Positions 9,021 through 18,829 are shown, numbered from the stretch's first letter. The stretch: 47,969 bases of DNA from CAVQMB01 sp963713445 (GCA_963713445.1 CAVQMB010000013.1:1-47969), one strand, 5' to 3'. Notes: generated by a model from the sequence alone, not told the origin. A program made the numbers and translations.

Positions 9021-9890
9021 TCACCAGACCTGTTGCTGTAACGCGTCATGCAGGCGCGCCTGCAGAGGTGATCGATTACATCCCCGGCTAACAAAACCCA
9101 TCAACCAGGGCGGCGTCATGGAAACCACCTGCTCGGCCTGCTTATAGTCTGCAAACGCTGCGAATACACAGCAACCGGTTCCGGTCAGCCGCACTGGGGC
9201 AAACTGCGCCAGCCATGTTGCGGCCTCCGCCACCTTCGGATAACGGCGAAACACTACCGATTCGCAGTCGTTACCGTCGGCTGCTGTAACAAGGCTGCGG
9301 ATTTTGCGCGGTTGAGAATCACGTGTCAAGTCAGCATCGTCAAACACCGCCGCGGTAGCAACCTGACACGGCGGCACCAAAACCACGAACCAGGGTTCGT
9401 CGGGCGCCACCGGCGTCAATCGCTCACCTATGCCCTCGGCCCAGGCGGCGTAGCCTTGCACGAACACCGGCACGTCCGCTCCCAACTGCAACCCCAGTTC
9501 GGCAAGTTCGGACGGTTCCAAGCCGCAACGCCAGTAGTGATTGAGTGCCACCAGAGTAGTGGCCGCATCGGAACTACCGCCACCCAGACCACCGCCAAGC
9601 GGCAGCAACTTGTCGATATGGATTCGAACGCCCTGCGCGGTTCCGCTACATTGTTGCAGCAGAGTGGCTGCCCGCACAGTAAGATCAGCTACCGGCTTCA
9701 CCCCGGGCACAGTGCCTACCCGCTCGATACGGCCGCCGGCATTCGGTTCGAATCGCAGCCAGTCGCATCGGTCCAGGAACTGAAACATCGTTTGCAATAA
9801 ATGATAACCGTCGGGCCGCCGGCCAATGATGCGCAGAAATCGGTTCAGCTTGGCCGGCGCCGGCCACGGGGCATTTAATGCAGTGTCCAC
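9021..9890 (-). CDS. ispE: 4-diphosphocytidyl-2-C-methyl-D-erythritol kinase
   Basis: GHMP-family kinase of the methylerythritol phosphate pathway; phosphorylates CDP-methylerythritol at the 2-OH. The 289-residue product has the substrate-side PAPAKLNRFLRIIGRRPDGYH (catalytic Lys14) and the glycine-rich ATP loop LPLGGGLGGGSSDAA (96-110). It also has LGADVPVF with the conserved Asp, and RLTGTGCCVFAAF, where the family usually has TGSGxCVF. The start overlaps the end of lolB by 16 bp, so the two are translationally linked. It is followed by the tRNA-Gln pair and prs. Confidence 0.95.
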   Translation of the reverse strand: MDTALNAPWPAPAKLNRFLRIIGRRPDGYHLLQTMFQFLDRCDWLRFEPNAGGRIERVGTVPGVKPVADLTVRAATLLQQCSGTAQGVRIHIDKLLPLGGGLGGGSSDAATTLVALNHYWRCGLEPSELAELGLQLGADVPVFVQGYAAWAEGIGERLTPVAPDEPWFVVLVPPCQVATAAVFDDADLTRDSQPRKIRSLVTAADGNDCESVVFRRYPKVAEAATWLAQFAPVRLTGTGCCVFAAFADYKQAEQVVSMTPPWLMGFVSRGCNRSPLQARLHDALQQQVW

Positions 9891-10453
9891 TTACCGACAA
9901 AGACCTTGACTTGTAGCGTTCCACGCTCGGCCTGCATACGCTTGGGCAAGGCCAGACCCTGAACTTCGACGTAGTTGGGATAAACCAATGACCAGCCGCT
10001 TTGGCGCAGTTGCCGCAGATGGCCGTTGCTGCCGGCCACAGGCTGGGCGGGCTGGCTTGGATCCGGCTCGCCCAGTAACCAGTAGCGCAACCCGCTGACC
10101 GGTACGGGCGGCACGCCAGCCTTGGCAAGTAGCGCCTCAGGGTCCGCTGCACGCAGCGTCTGCCTGCCATCGCGCAGAGTCACCGCGCCCGGCCCCCCGC
10201 GTATGCTGAGCTGCCCCTGCCCCAGCGGACCGACCAGAACGATGGCGTAGCGGTCACCCTGCTGGTGCCAGTGAAAACTGGCCTGCCAGCTTTGCTGCCC
10301 TTGGTTGACCGCCAGCCGGCCGTCGGCAGTCCAGCCACGCAGCCGCGCCAGCGCCGCTGCCCGGCCGGTGGCATTGACCGTCGTCAGTGGGCTCTGGGCG
10401 GCGCACCCTGTCGCAAGCGTAGCGATCAGCACGGCGACGAGCCCGTACCTCAT
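9875..10453 (-). CDS. lolB: Outer-membrane lipoprotein LolB
   Basis: Receives lipoproteins from periplasmic LolA and inserts them into the outer membrane. The 192-residue product starts with a lipoprotein signal peptide (MRYGLVAVLIATLATGC), lipobox LATGC with Cys17 as lipid site and Ala next to it, which permits outer-membrane sorting. The mature part has WTADGRLAVNQGQQSWQASFHW and LSIRGGPGAVTLRDG, matching the LolB beta-barrel pattern, and a PVSGLRYWLLG segment. It overlaps the TPR gene by 4 bp and ispE by 16 bp, forming a tight TPR-lolB-ispE operon. Confidence 0.93.
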   Translation of the reverse strand: MRYGLVAVLIATLATGCAAQSPLTTVNATGRAAALARLRGWTADGRLAVNQGQQSWQASFHWHQQGDRYAIVLVGPLGQGQLSIRGGPGAVTLRDGRQTLRAADPEALLAKAGVPPVPVSGLRYWLLGEPDPSQPAQPVAGSNGHLRQLRQSGWSLVYPNYVEVQGLALPKRMQAERGTLQVKVFVGKWTLH

Positions 10454-12171
10454 GGGGCGAGGCGCGGCTTCAGCTGCAACAGATAGTGGTTGTCGGGGTG
10501 CGTCTTGTAAGCCTTTTCCCAGACCTTCCGCGCCTCATCCTGGTGCCCCAGCGCCAGCAGCACCTTGACCAAATGGACGACAATCTCCGGCTCATCCGAC
10601 TTGGCAACGGCTTCACGCAGATACTTGAGTGCCTCGCTGTTGTGCCCCAGGCGATGCTGGACCCAACCCATGCTGTCGATCACAGCCGCATCATCGGGCA
10701 ACAGTTTGTAGGCCCGTTGAATCAGTTTGAGCGCTTCCTGGTAGCGGTCGGTGCGGTCGGCAAGCGTGTAACCCAGGGCATTGAGTGCCTGCCCGTTGTT
10801 GGGATCGTCCTTGATAATCTTGCGCAGATCCTGCTCCGCCACGTCAAGTTTATCGAGCCGCTCGGCAGTCAGCGCCCGGCTATAGAGCAGATCATGATTG
10901 CGCGGATGGTGCGCCAGCGCCTGGGTCAACAGGGTAAAAGCACCCTGCCCGTGCTTGGCCGCCGTTAACGCGTCCGCCTCGGTTATATACAGCGAAACAG
11001 CGCTATCGGGATTGCTAGCACGCAGCTGATTGAATTGCTGGCGCATCGCGTCAAGATCGCCCAAACGGCCGTCCATTACCGCGGCTCGGGCCTGCGCCGA
11101 CAACCAGCGTTCGCTATCACCGGGCACCTGCTGGTACCAGTGCCGCGCCGTCTTGTAATCACCTTGCAGCTCGGCGATGCGGCCTAGCTCATACTCACTG
11201 TCACCCACCCGGTGGCCGAGCTTGATGACCCGCTGGAGATATTCGCGCGCCTGCTGATACTGTTTGGCGTCGGTCGCCAGTACACCCAGCGCGAATAAGG
11301 CCTCCGCGTTGTCGGGATGGCGAGTCGCCAACTCCTGGAATTCAGTCTGTGCTGCACCAAGCTTGCCTGCTGTGACCAGCAACCGGGCATAGCCAAGCCG
11401 TAGATCGGCATCGTCCGGCTGGCGCTTAACCGCCGCCGCCAGTCCGGTTACGGCCGCGTCGGTCCGCTTGAGCTCGACCCGGACCTGAGCCTGTAACAAC
11501 AGCGCCTGGGTCCAATCCGGTTTATGCGCAAGCGCCTGCCCGACGCTTGCCAAGGCCAGCTTAAGCTGGTTGTCGGAAGCCGCTGCCAGCGCCTGATAAT
11601 AATGTCCGTAAGGCGATTGCGGATGGCGCTTGCTCAGCGCGGTCAACACACGCAGCGCCAGTCCCTTGTCCTGCAGCCGCCCCAGCAGACTAGCCAGAGC
11701 ACCAAAACCGTCCTGCTGATCATGCTTGGCCAGTTCGGCACGGACCTGATCGAGATAGTCAACGGCCTCATCGACCTTACCGCTTCGCAACAGCGCGAGC
11801 GCCAGAGCCTGCTGCGCATGACCGTCATCGGGCGCCAGCTGGTACCAACGCCGGGCCATCTCCAGCAGTGCCTTGGGTTGATCGGCAAACATCGCAATCT
11901 GAGTAGCGCGTGCGGCAAGTTGCGGATCGCTGCTGCCGTTGACCACGAGGCCATATTGCGTGAGCGCGGTCTTCAGCTGTCCGCGACGCGCCGCCAGTTC
12001 TGCGACCAGCACGTGATACATGATGTCCCCGGGCGACAGCTTGTGACTCGCTGCCGGCTGCGGAGGGGCGCCGGTAACCGACACTGATGGGGGCTGGGCA
12101 GCCCAGCTGGTAGCGCCGCACAGCGGCAGCAACAACCCGGTAAGGGTCAGATAACGTATAATGAGCCGCAT
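10450..12171 (-). CDS. Exported tetratricopeptide repeat protein
   Basis: A 573-residue protein with an N-terminal signal peptide (MRLIIRYLTLTGLLLPLCG) and TPR units over nearly its whole length, for example AEALFALGVLATDAKQYQQA, NGQALNALGYTLADR and AAVIDSMGWVQHRLGHNSEA. TPR arrays mediate protein contacts. In Pseudomonas the gene upstream of lolB is likewise a long TPR protein, so this is its counterpart; the exact role is not known to me. ATG 12171 overlaps nothing upstream, and the gene runs divergently from hemA. Its 3' end overlaps lolB by 4 bp. Confidence 0.9.
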   Translation of the reverse strand: MRLIIRYLTLTGLLLPLCGATSWAAQPPSVSVTGAPPQPAASHKLSPGDIMYHVLVAELAARRGQLKTALTQYGLVVNGSSDPQLAARATQIAMFADQPKALLEMARRWYQLAPDDGHAQQALALALLRSGKVDEAVDYLDQVRAELAKHDQQDGFGALASLLGRLQDKGLALRVLTALSKRHPQSPYGHYYQALAAASDNQLKLALASVGQALAHKPDWTQALLLQAQVRVELKRTDAAVTGLAAAVKRQPDDADLRLGYARLLVTAGKLGAAQTEFQELATRHPDNAEALFALGVLATDAKQYQQAREYLQRVIKLGHRVGDSEYELGRIAELQGDYKTARHWYQQVPGDSERWLSAQARAAVMDGRLGDLDAMRQQFNQLRASNPDSAVSLYITEADALTAAKHGQGAFTLLTQALAHHPRNHDLLYSRALTAERLDKLDVAEQDLRKIIKDDPNNGQALNALGYTLADRTDRYQEALKLIQRAYKLLPDDAAVIDSMGWVQHRLGHNSEALKYLREAVAKSDEPEIVVHLVKVLLALGHQDEARKVWEKAYKTHPDNHYLLQLKPRLAP

Positions 12172-12273
12172 GGATGCTCCTGTCGGCGTCCTGTCAATGG
12201 GAATCGCTCAGCTTGATATTTGTTCATGCCACGGCGAGAATTTGGCTTTGGATTTCGCCACGTTAGACCTAGA

Positions 12274-13521
12274 ATGCTGCTGGCCGTCGGCCTTAATCAC
12301 AAAACCGCTCCTATCGTCGTGCGTGAGCAGGTTGCATTTACCGGTGAACGGCTGCCGCTGGCCTTACGCGACTTGCGCACCCGGGCTGGAGTCAGGGAAG
12401 CCGTCATTCTGTCCACCTGTAATCGCACCGAACTGTACTGTGGTGTCAACGATGCCGACAGCGAACGCGTCGTGGACTGGCTGGGTCACTATCACTCGTT
12501 ATCATCGGACGATATCAAGCCCTACATCTACCAGCATCCGGGTCAGCATGCCGTACGCCATGTATTCCGGGTCGCCGCCGGCCTCGACTCCATGGTGCTG
12601 GGCGAGCCCCAGATTCTAGGCCAAGTCAAATCCGCCTACCAGACAGCCAGTCAAAGCGGCACCCTCGGCAGCCTGCTGGAGCGGCTGTTCCAGCAAACCT
12701 TCGCCGTCGCTAAACAGATACGCACCGACACCGCAATCGGCGAGAATCCGGTGTCGGTCGCTTTTGCCGCAGTCAACCTGTCGCACAGAATCTTCGCCCG
12801 GCTGGAGGAACAGACGGCCCTGCTGATCGGCGCCGGTGAAACTATCGAACTGGTTGCCCGTCATCTCCACGACCGCGGCATCGGTCGGCTCATTGTCGCC
12901 AACCGTACTCTATCACGGGCCCATGATCTGGCAGCTCCATTCGGTGGCTACGCCATTGCCCTCGATGAGATCCCCCAGCACTTAGCCGAAGCCGACGTCG
13001 TCATCAGTTCAACCGCCAGCCCTGACGTTGTGTTGGACTATGCGGTCGTCAAACGTTCCCTTGAGCGACGTCGGCGACGGCCGGTGTTCATGGTCGACAT
13101 CGCAGTGCCGCGCGATATAGACCCGGCTGTCGATCGGCTCGAAGATATATATCTGTATACCATCGACGATCTGCACATCATCGTCCAGGACAATATGCGC
13201 TCGCGGCAAGCAGCGGCCCAGCAAGCCGAGGGCATCGTCACCAGCCAGACCGAGAGTTTCATGTCCTGGCTGCGCGGCCAGAACAGCGCCGGCAGCATCC
13301 GTGCGCTACGCCATCAGGCCGAGGCCACCCGTGACGAGGTGCTATCGCGCGCCCGTCATCAGCTTGAGCAGGGCAAGGCACCGGAGCAGGTGCTCGAATT
13401 CCTGGCCAACACACTTACCAACAAGCTTTTACACTCGCCCAGTACCGGTCTGCGTGAAGCGGCCGCAGCCGGCGACGACGCCGCAGTCAACGCGCTGCGC
13501 CGCCTTTACCAACTCGATTAG
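12274..13521 (+). CDS. hemA: Glutamyl-tRNA reductase
   Basis: First committed enzyme of haem synthesis by the C5 route: reduces Glu-tRNA(Glu) to glutamate 1-semialdehyde with NADPH. The ATG at 12274 (MLLAVGLNHKTAPIVVREQVAF) gives 415 residues and is preferred over the earlier in-frame ATG at 12220, because this MLLxxGxNHxTAP start is the family N-terminus. The catalytic Cys49 lies in ILSTCNRTELY. A Rossmann domain follows (ALLIGAGETIELVARHL), then the C-terminal dimerisation helices. It is divergent from the TPR-lolB-ispE operon and is followed by prfA after 13 bp. Confidence 0.97.
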   Translation: MLLAVGLNHKTAPIVVREQVAFTGERLPLALRDLRTRAGVREAVILSTCNRTELYCGVNDADSERVVDWLGHYHSLSSDDIKPYIYQHPGQHAVRHVFRVAAGLDSMVLGEPQILGQVKSAYQTASQSGTLGSLLERLFQQTFAVAKQIRTDTAIGENPVSVAFAAVNLSHRIFARLEEQTALLIGAGETIELVARHLHDRGIGRLIVANRTLSRAHDLAAPFGGYAIALDEIPQHLAEADVVISSTASPDVVLDYAVVKRSLERRRRRPVFMVDIAVPRDIDPAVDRLEDIYLYTIDDLHIIVQDNMRSRQAAAQQAEGIVTSQTESFMSWLRGQNSAGSIRALRHQAEATRDEVLSRARHQLEQGKAPEQVLEFLANTLTNKLLHSPSTGLREAAAAGDDAAVNALRRLYQLD

Positions 13522-13534
13522 TTCAGCGTTCACT

Positions 13535-14626
13535 ATGAATCCTTCGATCCAGGCCAAACTGGAGCAGTTGGTCGCTCGCCATGAGGAAGTCGGCGCACTG
13601 CTGGCCGAACCGGAGGTTATTGCTGATCAACAGCGCTTCCGCGAGCTTTCGCGCGAATACGCCCAGCTGGAACCCGTGGTCCGCCATGTCCAGGCCTGGC
13701 ACCAGGCCTTGGCCGAGCAGGCCGCCGCCCATGACATGGCGCGCGATCCCGACCCGGAATTGCGAACCTTGGCCAGCGACGAACTGGCTAGCGTGGAAGA
13801 CCAACTGGCAACCCTCGAACGCGAGCTGCAGCTATTGTTGCTGCCGAGCGATCCGCATGATGATGCCAACCTGTTCCTGGAAGTTCGCGCCGGTACTGGT
13901 GGTGACGAAGCCGCCCTGTTCGCTGGTGACCTGTTCCGCATGTACTCACGCTATGCCGAAATCCATGGCTGGCGGGTCGAGATACTAAGCGCCAGCCATG
14001 GCGAACACGGCGGCTATAAAGAGGTCATTGCCCGTCTGATCGGCCGCGGCGCTTACTCGCGGCTGAAATTCGAGTCCGGCGCCCATCGGGTCCAGCGGGT
14101 ACCGGAGACGGAATCCCAGGGTCGCATACACACCTCGGCGGCAACCGTGGCGGTGCTGCCCGAGGTCAAGGAGATAGAATCCGTCGACATCAGCCCCACC
14201 GAGCTACGCGTCGACACCTACCGGGCTAGCGGAGCTGGCGGCCAGCACGTCAACCGCACCGACTCAGCGGTGCGTATTACCCACCTGCCGAGCGGGATCG
14301 TGGTTGAATGCCAGGACGAGCGTTCGCAACACAAAAACCGGGCCCGGGCCATGTCGCTGCTGGCCGCTAAACTGCTGGCCCGGGAACAGCAGCGCCAGCA
14401 GGCCGAACAGGCAGCCAGCCGGCGCCAACTTGTCGGCAGCGGCGACCGCTCTGAACGTATCCGCACCTACAACTTCCCCCAGGGCCGGGTGACGGATCAC
14501 CGTATCAATCTGACCTTATATCAGCTCCCGGATATTCTGATGGGCAACCTGGATCCGCTGATCGATCCGCTGATTCAGGAATATCGGGCGGAACAGCTGG
14601 CAGCACTGGCCGGTGACAGCGAGTGA
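13535..14626 (+). CDS. prfA: Peptide chain release factor 1
   Basis: Decodes UAA and UAG and triggers peptide release. ATG 13535 (MNPSIQAKLEQLVARHEEV) gives 363 residues. The codon-recognition tripeptide is PET (190-192), a P-x-T motif that marks RF1 rather than RF2. The catalytic GGQ is at 235-237 (SGAGGQHVNRTDSAVRIT). It lies 13 bp after hemA and overlaps prmC, which methylates this Gln, by 4 bp. Confidence 0.97.
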   Translation: MNPSIQAKLEQLVARHEEVGALLAEPEVIADQQRFRELSREYAQLEPVVRHVQAWHQALAEQAAAHDMARDPDPELRTLASDELASVEDQLATLERELQLLLLPSDPHDDANLFLEVRAGTGGDEAALFAGDLFRMYSRYAEIHGWRVEILSASHGEHGGYKEVIARLIGRGAYSRLKFESGAHRVQRVPETESQGRIHTSAATVAVLPEVKEIESVDISPTELRVDTYRASGAGGQHVNRTDSAVRITHLPSGIVVECQDERSQHKNRARAMSLLAAKLLAREQQRQQAEQAASRRQLVGSGDRSERIRTYNFPQGRVTDHRINLTLYQLPDILMGNLDPLIDPLIQEYRAEQLAALAGDSE

Positions 14627-15480
14627 GGTGGCCTGAACCGACCGCCTGCATCGGCACGTTGGTGCAGCAGAGCACGGTCCAGCTCACCCCGGTCAGCGAC
14701 ACACCACGGCTGGATGCCGAGCTGCTGCTGGCGCATGCGCTGGAACAGCCCCGCAGCCATCTCTATGGCTGGCCCGAGCGGATACCGACCGCAGCCCAGG
14801 CCGGGTGGTTTCAGGTTCTGCTGAGCCGCCGGCTAAGCGGCGAGCCGATCGCCTATATCACAGGGCGGCGGGAATTCTGGTCGCTGGAGCTGGAGGTCTC
14901 GGCGGCCACGCTCATCCCGCGGCCGGAAACCGAACGCCTGGTGGAACTCGCTCTGGCCAGTCTGCCCAGTGATCAACCCTGTCTGGTCGCCGATCTGGGA
15001 ACCGGCAGCGGCGCCATTGCGCTCGCCATTGCCCACGAGCGTCCTCTGAGTCAGGTCATCGCCACGGACATATCTCTTGCAGCCCTGAACGTGGCCCGGC
15101 GCAACGCTCAACGGTTAGGATTGACCAACGTGGTTTTCAGCGCCGGCAATTGGTGCGGTGCCCTGGCCAACCGGTGCCTCGATCTGATCGTCGCCAATCC
15201 ACCCTATGTGGCCACGGCCAGCCCGCATCTGGCGGTAGGCGACGTGCGCTTCGAGCCGGTTGCCGCATTGACCGCAAGCGGCGGCGGTCTGAGCGCACTG
15301 CAGGCAATCACGACGGCAGCGCCCGCCCACCTCAAAAGCGGTGGCTGGCTGCTGCTCGAACACGGTTACGACCAAGCCGAAGCCACGTTGGCATTGCTTC
15401 ACGCAGCAGGGTTTGATGCCTGCAGCGATCACCTTGATGCGGCAGGATTACCGCGGGTGGTCATGGGGTGCAGCCGCTAA
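14623..15480 (+). CDS. prmC: Release factor glutamine N5-methyltransferase
   Basis: Methylates the Gln of the GGQ motif of release factors using S-adenosylmethionine. Starts at GTG 14623, overlapping the prfA stop (GTGA). The 285-residue product has an N-terminal helical domain (PRLDAELLLAHAL), the SAM-binding DLGTGSG (124-130), the YITGRREFW segment, IPRPETE and the catalytic NPPY (192-195). The hemA-prfA-prmC order is common in Gammaproteobacteria. Confidence 0.96.
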   Translation: MRWPEPTACIGTLVQQSTVQLTPVSDTPRLDAELLLAHALEQPRSHLYGWPERIPTAAQAGWFQVLLSRRLSGEPIAYITGRREFWSLELEVSAATLIPRPETERLVELALASLPSDQPCLVADLGTGSGAIALAIAHERPLSQVIATDISLAALNVARRNAQRLGLTNVVFSAGNWCGALANRCLDLIVANPPYVATASPHLAVGDVRFEPVAALTASGGGLSALQAITTAAPAHLKSGGWLLLEHGYDQAEATLALLHAAGFDACSDHLDAAGLPRVVMGCSR

Positions 15481-15523
15481 CGGTCTATCCGGCAACAAGA
15501 ATTTCTCGTCGGCGGGTCAGCCG

Positions 15524-16081
15524 TCAACCGATATCGTCCAGTAGTTTGACGATTCGTTGCGAAATGTCGTCGATTTGCCCTACACCCTGGATAGCGCGCA
15601 GATTGCCTTTGGCCTTGTAATAGTCAATCAGTGGCGCGGTCTGCGCCTCATAGACTTCGAGCCGCTTTCGGATGGTTTCCTCGCTATCGTCGGCACGCTG
15701 GCGCGCCAACAGGCGCTGCATGATCTCACCATAATCGACGTCAAAGAACACCACCACGTCGAGTGGCTGACCGAGCCGCCCCAGCAGTTCGTCCAGTGCC
15801 TTGGCCTGAGGCAGCGTACGGGGGAAACCGTCCAGCATGAAACCGTTGCCAACATCGGGGCGACCGAGTCGTTCCTCGATCATGCCCAGCATGATATCGT
15901 CGGAAACCAGACCACCGGCCTCCATGATGGCTTTGGCTTTTCTGCCCAGAGGAGTGCCTTCGGCAACTTCGGCGCGCAGCAAATCGCCAGTGGAAATATG
16001 CGGGATACCATACTCGCCGACGATGAGTTCGGCCTGTGTCCCCTTACCCGAGCCGGGCGCGCCTAGCAGTACGATTCTCAT
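15524..16081 (-). CDS. adk: Adenylate kinase, short form
   Basis: Balances ATP, ADP and AMP. The open frame begins at 16102, but ATG 16081 (MRIVLLGAPGSGKGTQAEL) is the family start and gives 185 residues. The P-loop is GAPGSGKGT (7-15); STGDLLR and GFMLDGFPRT are the AMP and core motifs. The LID is the minimal type: LLARQRADDSEETIRKRL runs on without the roughly 30-residue insert of the E. coli enzyme, as in several Xanthomonad-like and actinobacterial enzymes. It is convergent with prmC and followed upstream by galE on the same strand. Confidence 0.95.
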   Translation of the reverse strand: MRIVLLGAPGSGKGTQAELIVGEYGIPHISTGDLLRAEVAEGTPLGRKAKAIMEAGGLVSDDIMLGMIEERLGRPDVGNGFMLDGFPRTLPQAKALDELLGRLGQPLDVVVFFDVDYGEIMQRLLARQRADDSEETIRKRLEVYEAQTAPLIDYYKAKGNLRAIQGVGQIDDISQRIVKLLDDIG

Positions 16082-16183
16082 GATGCCGGTTCTACTCCCC
16101 AAACAAAGCCTGATTCGTTAAGTCCAATTTTGTCCGGATTGTATCAAAAAAACCAGATGCCGCAGTTCGACCGCCATCCCGGC

Positions 16184-17173
16184 TCATCGACACGCCTGTG
16201 CTGCACGCAACCAGCGCGAGGCATCAGCCACCATAGACTCCAGATCAGGCCGCGCAGGCTGCCAGTCCAGCACCTGCTGACCACGCTCGGCGGCCGCCAC
16301 CAGCGCGGGGGGATCGCCTACCCGCCGGCCGCATGAACGGACCGCCGGCCGGCGTCCGGTAACCCGCTCGACGGCCTCCACCACCTGCCGTACGGTCCAG
16401 CCCCGCCCGGTGCCAAGGTTCAGCGAGACACTACCCCCGCTTGCCTGCAAGTAGCGCAGTGCCTGGACATGGGCCGCCGCCAGATCGCTGACATGGATAT
16501 AGTCGCGCACGGCAGTACCGTCTTCGGTCGCATAATCGGTACCGTAAATATCCAGCCCGGAACCCTCGCCCAGTGCCGACTGCAGCGCCAATGGTATGAG
16601 GTGGGTTTCCGGTTCGTGCGACTCCCCAAGTTCGCCGTCGGGATCAGCGCCGGCCGCGTTGAAGTAACGTAACGCAACGTGACGGAGCCCGAAAGCACCC
16701 TCGAAGTCGTCCAAAATGCGCTCAATCATGAGCTTCGAGCGGCCGTAAGGGTTGGTCGGGAGCAGCGCGTGAGCTTCATCAATGGGAAGGTATTGAGGAT
16801 CGCCGTAAACGGCTGCCGTGCTTGAGAAGATGAACTGTCCGATAGCATGACTGCGGACGGCTTCCAGCAGCGTCAGCGTTCCGGCCACGTTATTGCGATA
16901 ATAGAGATCCGGTCGCCGCACCGATTCGCCAACACTGATCAACGCAGCGAAATGCAGCACAGCAACTGGCCGGTAGCGTTCGATGACAGAATCGAGTGCC
17001 GCTCGATCGGCGATATCAGCCTGCTCCAGCGGCCCCCAGCGTACCGCCCACTCATGGCCATGAGCCATGTTGTCGTAACACACTGGCAAATAACCCGCTG
17101 CAGCCAGCGCCTTGCAAACGTGACTGCCAATATAACCGGCGCCACCAGTCACCAGCACGCACGGTTGACTCAT
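16184..17173 (-). CDS. galE: UDP-glucose 4-epimerase
   Basis: Interconverts UDP-glucose and UDP-galactose, supplying sugars for LPS or exopolysaccharide. From ATG 17173 (MSQPCVLVTGG) it has 329 residues. The NAD-binding GGAGYIG is at 10-16, the catalytic Ser118 in IFSSTAAVYG, and the Tyr143/Lys147 pair in NPYGRSK. The ALRYFNAAGADP segment is typical of GalE. A longer frame opens at 17212, but family alignment favours 17173. It is a single gene divergent from the PGPGW-type membrane protein. Confidence 0.93.
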   Translation of the reverse strand: MSQPCVLVTGGAGYIGSHVCKALAAAGYLPVCYDNMAHGHEWAVRWGPLEQADIADRAALDSVIERYRPVAVLHFAALISVGESVRRPDLYYRNNVAGTLTLLEAVRSHAIGQFIFSSTAAVYGDPQYLPIDEAHALLPTNPYGRSKLMIERILDDFEGAFGLRHVALRYFNAAGADPDGELGESHEPETHLIPLALQSALGEGSGLDIYGTDYATEDGTAVRDYIHVSDLAAAHVQALRYLQASGGSVSLNLGTGRGWTVRQVVEAVERVTGRRPAVRSCGRRVGDPPALVAAAERGQQVLDWQPARPDLESMVADASRWLRAAQACR

Positions 17174-17413
17174 GGGCGATGTCGCCACCGCAGCAGACAT
17201 ACAGGACAACAACCCGAAACTTCGTTTTCAGCCGATTCGATTAAAATCATCGCGACAAAGGATCCAATAGAAACTTGAGTTTTGCGGGAATATCAACCCA
17301 CGTCAAGCCAGCCTTACCGCCCAAACGGCCGGCCCCCCGACTTCGCCAAGCCGGATGGGCATTGTCGATCGTCCGCGGTAACATTGCCGGTCACCGGAAA
17401 CAGATCGCCCAAT

Positions 17414-17848
17414 ATGAACGCCCTGACCCATTGGATCGGTAGCCACGAAACGTTGCTGTGGTGGCTCGGTGCAGCCTCCGTACTTACTTTCGTCGGTAGT
17501 CTGATCGCCATTCCCTGGCTGGTGGCCCGTATCCCCGCGGACTATTTCACCCACGAGGGCCGGCCCAGCCTGCCATTCTTCGGACGCCATCCGTTGGTCC
17601 GGGTCACGGCACTGGTGGCCAAAAACGTACTCGGCATGGCTTTCCTGGCAGCAGGGCTCGCGATGCTGGTGCTGCCCGGCCAAGGCATCCTGACGATCCT
17701 GATCGGCGTGTCGTTGCTGAACTTCCCCGGTAAGCGGGGGCTGGAACTTAGCGTCATCCGCCAGCCAACCGTGCATCAGTCATTAAACTGGATCCGGCAG
17801 CGGGCCGGTAGCCCGCCGCTAAAGCTACCGCCGGGACTGGAGTCCTAG
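17414..17848 (+). CDS. Small membrane protein of the PGPGW type
   Basis: A 144-residue protein with an N-terminal membrane segment (about residues 14-37) and a second hydrophobic region (about 72-105). The second contains LPGQGILTILIGVSLLNFPGKR, very close to the LPGPGWLTILLGL-LDFPGKR pattern of the PGPGW family (PF09656); here the PGPGW core reads PGQGI. The function of the family is unknown. ATG 17414 (MNALTHWIGSHE) is preferred to the earlier frame opening at 17282, because homologous sequence begins here. Confidence 0.75.
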   Translation: MNALTHWIGSHETLLWWLGAASVLTFVGSLIAIPWLVARIPADYFTHEGRPSLPFFGRHPLVRVTALVAKNVLGMAFLAAGLAMLVLPGQGILTILIGVSLLNFPGKRGLELSVIRQPTVHQSLNWIRQRAGSPPLKLPPGLES

Positions 17849-17872
17849 CGAATCCGGCGGCCGCACTGCACG

Positions 17873-18829
17873 TCAGTCCTGTGACGGGTCGACGATCGGA
17901 CGTGGAGTCACCTCAGGCAGCAAGCCCTCCGGCCGAACCAGCAGGATCACCTGCAGCAGCAACCCAATCAGGAACACGCGCAACGCGGCCGCCTGGGTAA
18001 TATACTGAGGTGGCAACAGCGCGGTCAGAAATGAACTCATCGACCAGACACCCCAGACCACCACAGCGCCAAGAATTGCACCCTTGTTGTTGCCACTGCC
18101 GCCGGCTATCAACATGACCCAGACAATGAAGGTGGCAAACAGCGGATCGAAGGCTTCCGGGCTGATGAAGCCGACAAAGTGCGCGTATACCGCGCCGGCC
18201 AGTCCCATCAACGCGGCGCCCAGCACAAACGCCTGCAACCGGAACACCATGGTATTTTTACCCATCGCACTGGCGGCAATCTCCTTTTCGCGAATAGCGC
18301 GCAGAACCCGCCCCCACGGCGACCGGTAGGCCCGCTGGCTAGCCCAGTAGGCCCCCGCCACCAGCACCGCCACCAGCGCCAGATACAGCAGCTGATCGGC
18401 TCCTGCACCCAGGGTTCCGGCGAATGGCTTGGGGATGCCGGCAATCCCACGGACCCCGTTAGTCAGCCATTCCTCGTTTTTCAATATCAAGCGCACGATC
18501 TCGGCGATGCCGATACTGGCAATCGCGAGGTAATCGGACCGTAGATTGACCGTTATCAAACCAACCAGGAATGCCAGGATCGAGGCCGTGATCATGGCCG
18601 CAATCATGCCCACCGCCACCGGCAGCCCATAGCCTCCCGGATCGCCGCCGGCTGGCGTACACAGAATGGCGCTGGTATACGCACCGACCGCGAAGAACGC
18701 GGCGATGCCGATGTTGAGGATACCGGTATAGCCCCACTGGATGTTGAGACCCAGCGACAGCAGCGCGTAGATTCCGGCCAGACTCAGGAAGAAAACCAGA
18801 TAGCTCAGAATGCCGGTCAATTCCATCAA
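17873..18829 (-). CDS. livM: Branched-chain amino acid-type ABC transporter permease LivM
   Basis: A 318-residue polytopic inner-membrane subunit of an ABC importer of the branched-chain amino acid class. Visible are IYALLSLGLNIQWGYTGILN, NLRSDYLAIASIGIAEIVR and GRVLRAIREKEIAASAMG, the EAA-like cytoplasmic loop. Start ATG 18829 overlaps the livH stop by 4 bp. It is the last gene of a livG-livF-livH-livM operon. Confidence 0.92.
   Translation of the reverse strand: MMELTGILSYLVFFLSLAGIYALLSLGLNIQWGYTGILNIGIAAFFAVGAYTSAILCTPAGGDPGGYGLPVAVGMIAAMITASILAFLVGLITVNLRSDYLAIASIGIAEIVRLILKNEEWLTNGVRGIAGIPKPFAGTLGAGADQLLYLALVAVLVAGAYWASQRAYRSPWGRVLRAIREKEIAASAMGKNTMVFRLQAFVLGAALMGLAGAVYAHFVGFISPEAFDPLFATFIVWVMLIAGGSGNNKGAILGAVVVWGVWSMSSFLTALLPPQYITQAAALRVFLIGLLLQVILLVRPEGLLPEVTPRPIVDPSQD

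Noticed and set aside
12157..12162. TATAAT as a hemA promoter -10
   Set aside because: It lies inside the TPR gene start and has no -35 at the right distance, nor an extended -10. Not supported beyond a 6-base match.
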